NCBI GenBank assembly: GCA_016295615.1
Contig: JAEDKW010000042.1
Span: forward strand, 1-9,181
Reading direction: 5' to 3'
Length of the DNA stretch: 9,181 nt
Source: Oscillospiraceae bacterium
GTDB lineage: Bacteria; Bacillota; Clostridia; Oscillospirales; Oscillospiraceae
The notes beneath the pieces are model-generated. The model was not told where the DNA came from. It saw only the letters and a program-made list of their open reading frames with translations, and did no database searches. Made by a program: the position numbers and the translations under genes. Within the stretch, counting starts at the first letter, position 1. Every line of letters begins with the position of its first letter. Shown here piece after piece: positions 1 to 5,389 of the stretch.

Positions 1-87
1 GGGAGTGTCAGCGGTTTCCTTGCTGCCGCAGGCAGCGAGCGAAAGTACCATCAGCATGGCGAGCATCAGAGCAAGAAGCTTTTTCAT
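1..87 (-). CDS. N-terminus of a lipoprotein, probably ABC-transporter solute-binding protein (partial)
   Basis: Only the first 29 codons lie in the window; the gene continues past position 1. The minus-strand ATG (87-85) has a GGAGG ribosome-binding site at 100-96, at good spacing. The peptide begins MKKLLALMLAMLMVLSLAAC: a lysine pair, a hydrophobic core and a lipobox (L-A-A-C, lipidated Cys20), followed by the charged linker GSKETADTP. This is a type II signal peptide, so the product should be a membrane-anchored lipoprotein on the outer face. Such N-termini are typical of substrate-binding proteins of ABC importers in Clostridia. Together with the sugar-regulator-like operator upstream (142-156), a carbohydrate-binding protein is the best guess. 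The binding domain is outside the window, so the substrate is unknown and another lipoprotein class is possible. Confidence 0.75.
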   Translation of the reverse strand, partial: MKKLLALMLAMLMVLSLAACGSKETADTP

Positions 88-141
88 TTTGTTATCCTCC
101 AAGATGTTTGTATAAATATTTTTCATTTTGTTTTGTTTCGT

Positions 142-156
142 TTGAAGCGCTTTCAA
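142..156. promoter_or_regulatory. LacI-family/CcpA (cre)-like operator overlapping the transcription start
   Basis: TTGAAGCGCTTTCAA is a near-perfect palindrome centred on AGCGCT. It has the TGAAA-n-CG signature of LacI-family operators and cre sites, with one base fewer in one arm than the classic 14-mer. It lies about 11 nt downstream of the -10 box of the lipoprotein promoter, where bound repressor would block initiation or early elongation. The sequence is direct; the identity of the regulator (CcpA or a local LacI-type protein) is inference. Confidence 0.5.
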
Positions 157-166
157 GTATGAATGG

Positions 167-195
167 ATAATAATACAAATAAATCCGTTCGTCAA
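167..195 (-). promoter_or_regulatory. Sigma-A-type promoter of the minus-strand lipoprotein gene
   Basis: On the minus strand, TTGACG (195-190) is separated by exactly 17 nt from TATTAT (172-167). This is close to the vegetative consensus (5 of 6 matches in each box). Transcription should start near 160, leaving a leader of about 70 nt before the GGAGG site and ATG at 87. Confidence 0.7.
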
Positions 196-434
196 GCAAT
201 AAAACAGATAAAATGACAGAAAATGATGGAGCTAAATTAGACCATTTATACAAAACGAGATAATAATTACGCAAAAATAAAAGAATGTATATTCAATTAT
301 TTTATTCAACAATTTGCGAATGGTTATCGATTTTTGCCGCTGCGAGAGCTTCGCCGCCCCTGTATCTGGGGAAATGGAAGCGCTCCTGAGCGGGAAAACG
401 CAGCCGGCGGAAAATTTGTGCGCTGAAGATTCGC
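196..434. other. AT-rich divergent intergenic region without a gene
   Basis: The stretch between the two divergent promoters is AT-rich up to about 330 and more GC-rich after it, unlike the GC-rich coding sequence around it. I see no credible ORF with a ribosome-binding site on either strand. Small inverted repeats (CCCC...GGGG around 357-371 and CGCTC/GAGCG around 381-392) are too short to call as functional. A second AGCGCT at 379-384 has poor flanks for a regulator site. Confidence 0.4.
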
Positions 435-463
435 TTGTGCAGTTTTCCGTTGTGTGATACAAT
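435..463 (+). promoter_or_regulatory. Extended -10 promoter of the acyltransferase gene
   Basis: TACAAT (458-463) is preceded by TG one base upstream (455-456), an extended -10 element. TTGTGC (435-440) lies 17 nt upstream as a weak -35. The predicted start, near 470, gives a leader of about 30 nt before the GGAG site (491-494) and the ATG at 500. Confidence 0.55.
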
Positions 464-499
464 GCAGACACCAAAAAATGCGGAGAATACGGAGATCTT

Positions 500-1792
500 A
501 TGAAAATCAAAACCGCTGCAATGAAATATGAAGACGTGCTTGCCTTACCGGAGCAAAAGCACGAAAAGCCGAAAAGACCGGGCATGCTGCTTCGCACGCT
601 CGTCAGGCTCTTATCTGCCGGAGACCTCCGTGCGACAGATTTTACCTGCCGGAGCATCGGCATGGAAAAGCTGGGCGCCGACGAGCCGTGTCTCATCTTA
701 ATGAACCACTCGAGCTTCATTGACCTCAAGATCGCCTCGACGGTGCTCTATCCGCGCCCGTTCAACATCGTCTGCACGGCGGACGGCTTTGTCGGCAAAC
801 AATGGCTGATGCGGAATCTGGGCTGCATCCCGACGCGCAAGTTCTGTTCGGACTCCGCGCTTGTGCGGGATATGCTTTACGCCGTGCGCACGCTGAAGAG
901 CTCCGTGCTGATGTATCCGGAGGCGAGCTACAGCTTTGACGGTACGGCGACGCCGCTGCCGGAGACGATCGGCAAGTGTGTGAAGATGCTCGGCGTGCCG
1001 GTCGTGATGATCCGCACCTACGGCGCGTTTGCGCGCGATCCGCTCTACAACGGGCTGCGGCTGCGCAAGGTGAAGGTCTCGGCGGATATGGAATATGTGC
1101 TTTCCGCCGAAGAGGTCAAGGCGCTGAGCCCGCAGGAGATCAACGCTCGGCTTTCCGGATACTTTTCCTTTGACCATTTCCGCTGGCAGCAGGAGGAGAA
1201 GATCCGGATCGACGAGCCGTTCCGCGCCGAGGGACTCAACCGCGTGCTATACAAGTGCGCGCACTGCGGCGCAGAGGGAAGAATGCGCAGCCGCGGCGCG
1301 ACGGTGAAGTGTGAAGAGTGCGGGAAGGAATACGAGCTGACCGAGTACGGATATCTGCGTGCGCTCCGCGGGGAAACGGAGTTTGCGCATATCCCGGATT
1401 GGTACCGTTGGGAGCGCGAATGCGTGCGCGGAGAGCTGCTGCGCGGGACCTATGACCTCACGGTGGAGGTGGAGATCTGCATGATGGTGGATATGAAGTG
1501 CATCTACCGCGTGGGCGAAGGCGTGCTGCACCATGACAGGGAGGGCTTCCGGCTCACCGGCTGCGAGGGCAAGCTCGATTATGCACAAAAACCGACGGCG
1601 TCGTACGGGCTGTATTCCGACTACTTCTGGTATGAGCTTGGCGATATGATCTGTATCGGCGACCAAAGAGCGCTTTACTACTGCTTCCCGAAAGGCGGCG
1701 GCGACGTAGTCGCCAAGACGCGCCTCGCCGCCGAGGAGCTTTACAAGCTTGTGCGCAGCGGCAGCCTGACGGAAGCGGACGCGGTCACATAA
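500..1792 (+). CDS. PlsC-like 1-acyl-glycerol-3-phosphate acyltransferase with zinc-ribbon insert
   Basis: 430 residues, with ATG preceded by GGAG at 5-nt spacing. The acyltransferase core lies at about residues 45-190. The HX4D catalytic motif is visible as NHSSFID (His70, Asp75), followed by a GCIPTRK block (108-114) that fits the substrate-binding motif. PEASYS (140-145) stands where PlsC proteins usually have PEGTRS. These enzymes move an acyl chain onto lysophosphatidic acid or a related acceptor at the cytoplasmic membrane. Residues 253-274 carry CxxC...CxxC (Cys253, 256, 271, 274), a zinc-ribbon-like knuckle absent from ordinary PlsC of about 200-250 residues. The last 150 residues match no domain I recognise. 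The gene has its own promoter and a strong terminator, so it is probably monocistronic. The family call is solid; the exact acceptor, and whether the altered PEGTRS motif changes it, are open. Confidence 0.8.
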   Translation: MKIKTAAMKYEDVLALPEQKHEKPKRPGMLLRTLVRLLSAGDLRATDFTCRSIGMEKLGADEPCLILMNHSSFIDLKIASTVLYPRPFNIVCTADGFVGKQWLMRNLGCIPTRKFCSDSALVRDMLYAVRTLKSSVLMYPEASYSFDGTATPLPETIGKCVKMLGVPVVMIRTYGAFARDPLYNGLRLRKVKVSADMEYVLSAEEVKALSPQEINARLSGYFSFDHFRWQQEEKIRIDEPFRAEGLNRVLYKCAHCGAEGRMRSRGATVKCEECGKEYELTEYGYLRALRGETEFAHIPDWYRWERECVRGELLRGTYDLTVEVEICMMVDMKCIYRVGEGVLHHDREGFRLTGCEGKLDYAQKPTASYGLYSDYFWYELGDMICIGDQRALYYCFPKGGGDVVAKTRLAAEELYKLVRSGSLTEADAVT

Positions 1793-1803
1793 TATAGAAA
1801 AAG

Positions 1804-1847
1804 CCGGACAGGGAAGGCGTGATACGCCCGTCCCTTTCCGGTTTTTT
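1804..1847 (+). terminator. Rho-independent terminator after the acyltransferase gene
   Basis: The stem has three paired segments, CCGGA/TCCGG, AGGGA/TCCCT and GGCG/CGCC, separated by small internal mismatches, around a TGATA loop. Six T residues follow (1842-1847). It begins about 10 nt after the stop codon and separates this gene from the lipoprotein–alr cluster. Confidence 0.85.
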
Positions 1848-1883
1848 CCATGGACACGGTCCGCTTTCGGACGTATCCTGTAC

Positions 1884-1910
1884 ATAAGCCGGTTTTTCTG
1901 ACATATAAAT
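1884..1910 (+). promoter_or_regulatory. Possible sporulation (sigma-E-like) promoter of the lipoprotein gene
   Basis: CATATAAAT (1902-1910) resembles the CATAnnnT-type -10 of sigma-E/sigma-K promoters, with ATA at 1884-1886 about 15 nt upstream as a -35. The same stretch contains TATAAA (1904-1909), but no good vegetative -35 lies 17 nt upstream of it. The reading rests mainly on the homologous B. subtilis ydcC and C. difficile gerS genes being sporulation-linked, so it is tentative. Confidence 0.3.
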
Positions 1911-1938
1911 AGGAGAAACATGCAAGGGAGGAACCGAC

Positions 1939-2538
1939 TTGAAAAAAATGCTGCTGTATATCGCAACGCTTGCGCTGCTGCTGACGGGCTGCGGCGCGGA
2001 AGAACACGGACGTACCGCACAGCTTCAGGAGCTGTACGGCGCGCTGCAGGGCTACACGGCGGAGATACGGGTGGATATTCCGCGGGAGGAGGAAACGCTT
2101 CACTATACACTCTCTTTGAAAAAAGACGGGGAAACGGTCGAGGCGCAGGTCCTTGCACCGGACGCCCTCAGGGGGATCACGGCGCGGCTCGGCGGCGAAA
2201 CACTTTCCCTTGCGTACGACGGCGTGACCCTCGACGCCGGGACGCTCTGCCCGAAGGTCTCGGCGCTTACCTGCGTGCCGCTGCTGCTCGGTACTTTTCC
2301 GCAGAGCTATGTCAGTGTGCAGAGCGAGGAGCGCTTTGAGGAGCAGAACGCTCTGCGCGTGAGCTTTGAGGCGGAAGCGGAGGGCGAAACGCTGCTTTGC
2401 ACGATGTACTTTTCCAACGAAAATGCGCCGCTCTACGCGGAAATTGCCGAGGACGGAAAAATAATTGCATTTGCGGAGTTTACGGATTTCACTTTTGGTG
2501 ATATACTATCCTCGGATACGCAGGCGGGATCCGATTGA
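1939..2538 (+). CDS. LolA-fold-like lipoprotein, YdcC/GerS-type position upstream of alr
   Basis: 199 residues starting at TTG (1939). The choice is set by GGGAGG at 1926-1931, 7 nt upstream; the ATG at 1948 would be 16 nt away. The N-terminus MKKMLLYIATLALLLTGC is a lipoprotein signal with lipobox LTGC, lipidated at Cys18. The rest is a soluble domain rich in alternating beta-strand-like segments, compatible with the LolA/LppX half-barrel fold, but I see no diagnostic motif. It lies 37 nt upstream of alr. In B. subtilis the LolA-like lipoprotein gene ydcC precedes alr, and in C. difficile the germination lipoprotein gene gerS shares an operon with alr2. From position, size and lipidation I infer a distant member of that group, possibly acting in cortex or cell-wall modification during sporulation. 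Sequence identity to GerS cannot be judged here, and an unrelated lipoprotein remains possible. Confidence 0.6.
   Translation: MKKMLLYIATLALLLTGCGAEEHGRTAQLQELYGALQGYTAEIRVDIPREEETLHYTLSLKKDGETVEAQVLAPDALRGITARLGGETLSLAYDGVTLDAGTLCPKVSALTCVPLLLGTFPQSYVSVQSEERFEEQNALRVSFEAEAEGETLLCTMYFSNENAPLYAEIAEDGKIIAFAEFTDFTFGDILSSDTQAGSD
2479..2507 (+). promoter_or_regulatory. Internal extended -10 promoter for alr, inside the lipoprotein gene
   Basis: TATACT (2502-2507) has TG one base upstream (2499-2500), and TTTACG (2479-2484) lies 17 nt before it as a -35. It sits in the last codons of the lipoprotein gene, about 70 nt upstream of the alr start. It could supply vegetative alanine racemase independently of the lipoprotein gene. 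Confidence 0.5.
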
Positions 2539-2575
2539 CTGTGTGTTACGCTGACGATAGAAAGCCGGTCTATTT

Positions 2576-3745
2576 ATGAACAGTACCCTCAGAAGAACGT
2601 GGGCGGAGATCAATCTTGACAATCTAACCCATAACTTTGAGACGATTCGCCGTCAGGTGGGACCGAATGCCAAGCTGCTCGGCGTTGTCAAGGCGGACGC
2701 CTACGGGCACGGCGCCGTGCGCGTTGCCGCGCATTTGGAAAAGCTCGGCGCGGCGTATCTTGCGGTCTCCAATATCGACGAGGCGGAGGAGCTGCGTTTG
2801 GGCGGCATCAAGCTGCCGATCCTGATGCTCGGCTTCACACCGGAGGATCAGGCGGAGCGCATTATCCGCATCGGCATGACGCAGGCGGTGCAGAATTACG
2901 AGATCGCCAGGGCGTTCAGCGATGCCGCCGTCAGGCTTGGCAGGAAGATGAAGGTCCACATCAAGCTCGACACCGGTATGGGTCGTCTTGGCTTTCAGTG
3001 CGACGAGGCACATTTTGACGAGAGTTTACATAAAATTCTCGCAGTCCTCGGGCTTCCCGGACTTGATGTTGAGGGCGTGTTCACGCACTTCTGCGTATCC
3101 GACGAGGAAGCGCCGGAGCACGTGGCATTCACCAAGGTTCAGCATGAGCGCTTTGTGCGCATGATCGAAGCCGTTGAGACGCAGGGCAAGTTCAAGTTCC
3201 GCCTGCACCACTGCTGCAACGCCGGCGGCATCGCCGGCTACCCGGAGTGGGCGTGGGATATGGTGCGCTGCGGCATCATTCTCTACGGTACGGGCGATCT
3301 TGCGGAAAAGATGGGCATGAAGCCTGTTATGACCGTTAAGACGACCGTTTCCACCGTCAAGGATTTTACGCCCGGGACCTCCGTCAGCTATGGGCGCACG
3401 TTTTTCACCGCGCGCGAAAGCCGCATCGCGGTGCTGCCCATCGGCTATGCCGACGGTCTGTTTCGCGCGCTGTCGGGCAAGATGCAGGTGCTCACGCCCT
3501 ACGGCAGGGCGCCGCAGGTCGGCCGCATCTGCATGGATATGTGCATGATCGACGTGACCGGACTTCCCGATGTCAGAGCCGGCGACGAGGTCGAGGTGTT
3601 CGGCGAGCATATCCTGTGCGAGACGAACGCCAAGCTCTGCGGCACGATCTCCTATGAGCTGCTGTGCGCCGTGAGCAAGCGTGTGCCGCGCATCTACCGT
3701 CTCGGCGGCAAACAGGTGGACGATCACCCTCGGCTCCCCGGCTGA
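2576..3745 (+). CDS. alr: Alanine racemase (PLP-dependent)
   Basis: 389 residues, the normal length. Alr interconverts L- and D-alanine in the cytoplasm and supplies D-alanine for peptidoglycan. The N-terminal barrel carries the PLP-binding lysine in VVKADAYGHG (Lys39, with Tyr43). LDTGMGRLGF (131-140) follows Lys130, the counterpart of the carbamylated lysine, and contains Arg137. In the C-terminal domain SYGRTF supplies the catalytic Tyr272, followed by RICMDM (317-322) and ISYELLC with Tyr360. One deviation: the stretch usually reading ANSA, whose Ser contacts the PLP phosphate, reads CNAGG (214-218) here, so that Ser is Ala216. The ribosome-binding site is weak (GAAAG about 11 nt upstream). 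The gene follows the lipoprotein gene by 37 nt and precedes mazF by 159 nt. Function is secure; a biosynthetic versus germination-related role is not decidable. Confidence 0.95.
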   Translation: MNSTLRRTWAEINLDNLTHNFETIRRQVGPNAKLLGVVKADAYGHGAVRVAAHLEKLGAAYLAVSNIDEAEELRLGGIKLPILMLGFTPEDQAERIIRIGMTQAVQNYEIARAFSDAAVRLGRKMKVHIKLDTGMGRLGFQCDEAHFDESLHKILAVLGLPGLDVEGVFTHFCVSDEEAPEHVAFTKVQHERFVRMIEAVETQGKFKFRLHHCCNAGGIAGYPEWAWDMVRCGIILYGTGDLAEKMGMKPVMTVKTTVSTVKDFTPGTSVSYGRTFFTARESRIAVLPIGYADGLFRALSGKMQVLTPYGRAPQVGRICMDMCMIDVTGLPDVRAGDEVEVFGEHILCETNAKLCGTISYELLCAVSKRVPRIYRLGGKQVDDHPRLPG

Positions 3746-3904
3746 GAACCCTTTCCGCTCCGGGCACATAGAATGATGCGGGGCAGAAAAGCAGGGAAAG
3801 AATCGCGTTTCTCCGTATAAATTCCGCCCCCGCGTGGGAGAATGATAGTGACCTTTGGCTTAGCGGCAAAGGGTACTTCTTCCGCTCGGAGTGTGAATTG
3901 CTAA

Positions 3905-4270
3905 GTGGATACCAATGTAAAACGCGGCGATATCTATTACGCTGACCTGTCTCCCGTCGTCGGGAGCGAGCAGGGCGGCGTCCGTCCGGTGCTCATCGTG
4001 CAGAACGACACCGGAAACCGATACAGTCCGACGGTGATCGCTGCCGCCATCACTTCACAGACCAATAAGGCAAAGCTGCCCACCCACATTGCGCTTTCCG
4101 CACCGGATTACGGACTGCCGCGGGACAGCGTGGTGCTGCTGGAGCAGATCCGCACGCTTGACAAGCGGCGGCTGCGCGAGCGCATGGGGCGTGTGGACGG
4201 CGAGCTGATGGAGAAGATCGACGCGGCGATCGCAGTGAGCTTCGGGCTGCAGACAACACAACTGATATGA
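3905..4270 (+). CDS. mazF: MazF/EndoA-type mRNA interferase toxin
   Basis: 121 residues starting at GTG. An in-frame TAA directly precedes the GTG, so no longer start is possible, and the first residues (VKRGDIYYADL) match the family N-terminus. The protein closely follows B. subtilis EndoA/NdoA as I recall it: SPVVGSEQGGVRPVLIVQND, then YSPTVIAAAITSQ, then LPTH, then DSVVLLEQIRT. Arg27 in GGVRP and Thr50 in AAIT correspond to the catalytic Arg25 and Thr48 of the B. subtilis enzyme, so it looks active. EndoA cleaves mRNA at short sequence-specific sites and is normally neutralised by an antitoxin encoded just upstream. Here the 159 nt between alr and this gene hold no antitoxin-sized ORF. The GGAG at 3888-3891 is 13 nt from the start, which suggests modest translation. 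The stop codon leads into a coupled downstream gene. Confidence 0.93.
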   Translation: MDTNVKRGDIYYADLSPVVGSEQGGVRPVLIVQNDTGNRYSPTVIAAAITSQTNKAKLPTHIALSAPDYGLPRDSVVLLEQIRTLDKRRLRERMGRVDGELMEKIDAAIAVSFGLQTTQLI

Positions 4271-4328
4271 TCCTTTGGCGCGGAGAGGGAAGCCGCCTTC
4301 TCCGTGCCGAAGAGAGAAAGAGAGGATC
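4269..4328 (+). promoter_or_regulatory. RNA structure pairing the mazF stop region with the next Shine-Dalgarno
   Basis: GATCCT (4269-4274), overlapping the mazF stop codon, can pair with AGGATC (4323-4328), which includes part of the ribosome-binding site of the next gene. Inside it is a 10-bp hairpin, GGCGCGGAGA (4277-4286) with TCTCCGTGCC (4299-4308), containing one G-U pair. There is no U-tract, so it is not a terminator. A ribosome finishing mazF would open the outer helix, which would couple the two genes. The pairing is visible; the role is inferred. Confidence 0.4.
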
Positions 4329-4332
4329 CGGC

Positions 4333-4893
4333 ATGAAGAAAAACAATATGCTCACACGGCTCGTCACTTTGCTGCTCGCGGCGTTTACGGTTTTGACCGT
4401 GACGGTCATGGCAGCCGGCGTCGGCTCATCCGACGATCCGCTGGTCACGCTGAGTTACTTAAACGAAACCTTCCTGCCGCAGGTGCTCAGGGCGGTGGAT
4501 GAGAAGATCACCGAGAGAAACACGCAGCTGGCGGGCGCGCTCTCCGATCAGATCCGGACGGATGCGGCGGCGTTTGAGCGCAAGTACGGCGCGGTCAGCG
4601 GCGGGACCGGGGAAATGAGCGGCACGGTCGACAGCTTCGTGGTCGTTACGCTGGCAAAAGACCAGACGCTCTGCGGCGACGTCGGCTGCGAGCTGCTGCT
4701 TCGCACCGGCTCTGCCGTATGCGTGGCGAACTCCTCTCCGGGACTGATCGACGAAACGACTGCCGGCACGATCTATAACGGCGATGCGCTTGCGAAGAAT
4801 CATCTTTACATGATCACCGTTACGGAGCGCGGCGTGAGAGCGACGGCGGACAGCACCAAAATTCTGGTGCGCGGCACCTATGCCGTGCAGTGA
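4333..4893 (+). CDS. Small secreted protein of unknown function
   Basis: 186 residues from the ATG at 4333, which has GAGAGG (4319-4324) 8 nt upstream and gives a signal peptide directly at the N-terminus. An in-frame ATG at 4267 overlaps the mazF stop but would put 22 charged residues ahead of the signal. Residues 1-28 are a Sec signal (MKKNN, then a hydrophobic stretch, likely cleavage after V-M-A27). Residues 35-85 look helical (LNETFLPQVLRAVDEKI...). Residues 95-186 look beta-rich, with LCGDVGCELLLRTGSAVC carrying Cys114, 119 and 130, and ending in GVRATADSTKILVRGTYAV. I do not recognise a named domain; the pattern feels like a recurrent unnamed exported family of Clostridia. The short distance to mazF suggests co-transcription, and the strong terminator at 5012-5045 would end the unit. 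Function unknown. Confidence 0.75.
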   Translation: MKKNNMLTRLVTLLLAAFTVLTVTVMAAGVGSSDDPLVTLSYLNETFLPQVLRAVDEKITERNTQLAGALSDQIRTDAAAFERKYGAVSGGTGEMSGTVDSFVVVTLAKDQTLCGDVGCELLLRTGSAVCVANSSPGLIDETTAGTIYNGDALAKNHLYMITVTERGVRATADSTKILVRGTYAVQ

Positions 4894-4918
4894 GACTGCA
4901 TGATTTGTAAATTTGAGA

Positions 4919-4958
4919 AAGCCGGCGAAAAAGAGCCGTTTTCTCCGCCTGCCGGCTT
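4919..4958 (+). other. Stem-loop downstream of the secreted-protein gene
   Basis: AAGCCGGC (4919-4926) pairs perfectly with GCCGGCTT (4951-4958), and GAAAA (4927-4931) pairs with TTTTC (4939-4943) inside, with an unpaired 7-nt stretch. No U-run follows on the plus strand. It may protect the 3' end or act as a weak terminator. The surrounding gap 4894-5062 holds only this and the terminator at 5012-5045. Confidence 0.4.
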
Positions 4959-5011
4959 CGCGCCGCGGGCAGATCGCGAAGCCTTTGCTTCAGCGGACGT
5001 TACATAAAAGG

Positions 5012-5045
5012 AAATGCCTGTGCATAGATTTGCACAGGCATTTTT
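5012..5045 (+). terminator. Strong rho-independent terminator
   Basis: AAATGCCTGTGC (5012-5023) is matched without a mismatch by the 3' arm GCACAGGCATTT (5032-5043), around an 8-nt loop; the U-run 5041-5045 completes a textbook terminator. It would end the lipoprotein–alr–mazF–secreted-protein unit. Unusually, the ribosome-binding site of the next ORF begins only about 5 nt after the U-run, which leaves no room for a promoter between them. Confidence 0.85.
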
Positions 5046-5062
5046 ATACGGAGGGACGAGAT

Positions 5063-5308
5063 ATGGAGCAGTGGCAAACGCTTTCCGAGGGACCTTTTTT
5101 TCGCTCTGCGCGGCTTGACTGTGCGCTCGCGCGCACGCGCGGCGCGCTTCTTTGCAGGAAGGACGGGGAGAAGCTGCTGGCGCTGCCCTATGCGCCGGAC
5201 GCTCCGTTCCCGCTTGCAGAGCTGTTCTGTTTTGCCCGCGTGCAGGAGATTTCCGGCAGAGCTTATGTGGTCTACCGCCTGGATCCCCAAAATTCCCCAA
5301 TATTTTGA
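5063..5308 (+). CDS. Hypothetical protein, 81 residues
   Basis: The ATG at 5063 has an excellent GGAGGG site at 5050-5055, 7 nt upstream. The in-frame extension to 4913 runs through the terminator stem and has no ribosome-binding site, so it is not used. The protein is soluble, without signal peptide or membrane segment, and has three cysteines (20, 31, 56). The middle is basic and beta-like (RTRGALLCRKDGEKLLALPY) and a hydrophobic strand AYVVYRL sits near the C-terminus. I recognise no family. No promoter is evident between the upstream terminator and this start, so expression would depend on read-through or on a promoter upstream of the hairpin, making the hairpin an attenuator. The strong ribosome-binding site supports a real gene; the lack of homology recognition keeps confidence moderate. 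Confidence 0.55.
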   Translation: MEQWQTLSEGPFFRSARLDCALARTRGALLCRKDGEKLLALPYAPDAPFPLAELFCFARVQEISGRAYVVYRLDPQNSPIF

Positions 5309-5327
5309 GAAAAATTCAAATTATGTC

Positions 5328-5356
5328 TACCATATTTGGAACGGCTGTGATATAAT
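5328..5356 (+). promoter_or_regulatory. Extended -10 promoter of nrdR
   Basis: A perfect TATAAT (5351-5356) has TG one base upstream (5348-5349). The hexamer 17 nt upstream (TACCAT, 5328-5333) is a poor -35, as is common with extended -10 promoters. The -10 lies inside the inverted repeat GTGAT-ATA-ATCAC (5347-5359), and just upstream is CCATATTTGG (5330-5339), a partial match to the core of NrdR boxes. Binding of any regulator there is speculative. Confidence 0.65.
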
Positions 5357-5389
5357 CACGGCAACGATACAGAAAAGAGGTCCTCAGCC

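Noticed and set aside
375..386. Second AGCGCT-centred site resembling a cre element
   Set aside because: The flanks deviate at several conserved positions and it is not placed near either promoter start.
1247..2158. Open minus-strand frame of about 300 codons
   Set aside because: It runs antisense through the acyltransferase end, the terminator and the lipoprotein start, has no ribosome-binding site and reads as low-complexity Arg/Ala/Pro-rich protein. It is a GC-skew shadow.
3852..3872. CCTTTG/CAAAGG hairpin between alr and mazF as a terminator
   Set aside because: Only 6 bp with a 9-nt loop and no U-run after it; too weak to call.
4267..4332. Earlier ATG for the secreted protein, overlapping the mazF stop
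   Set aside because: It would add 22 charged residues in front of a clean signal peptide. The ATG at 4333 has its own GAGAGG site.
4919..4958. Hairpin as the main terminator of the secreted-protein unit
   Set aside because: The stem is good but no U-tract follows on the plus strand. The hairpin at 5012-5045 is a far better terminator.
4913..5062. N-terminal extension of the 81-residue ORF
   Set aside because: It would translate through the terminator hairpin and has no ribosome-binding site, whereas the ATG at 5063 has a strong one.
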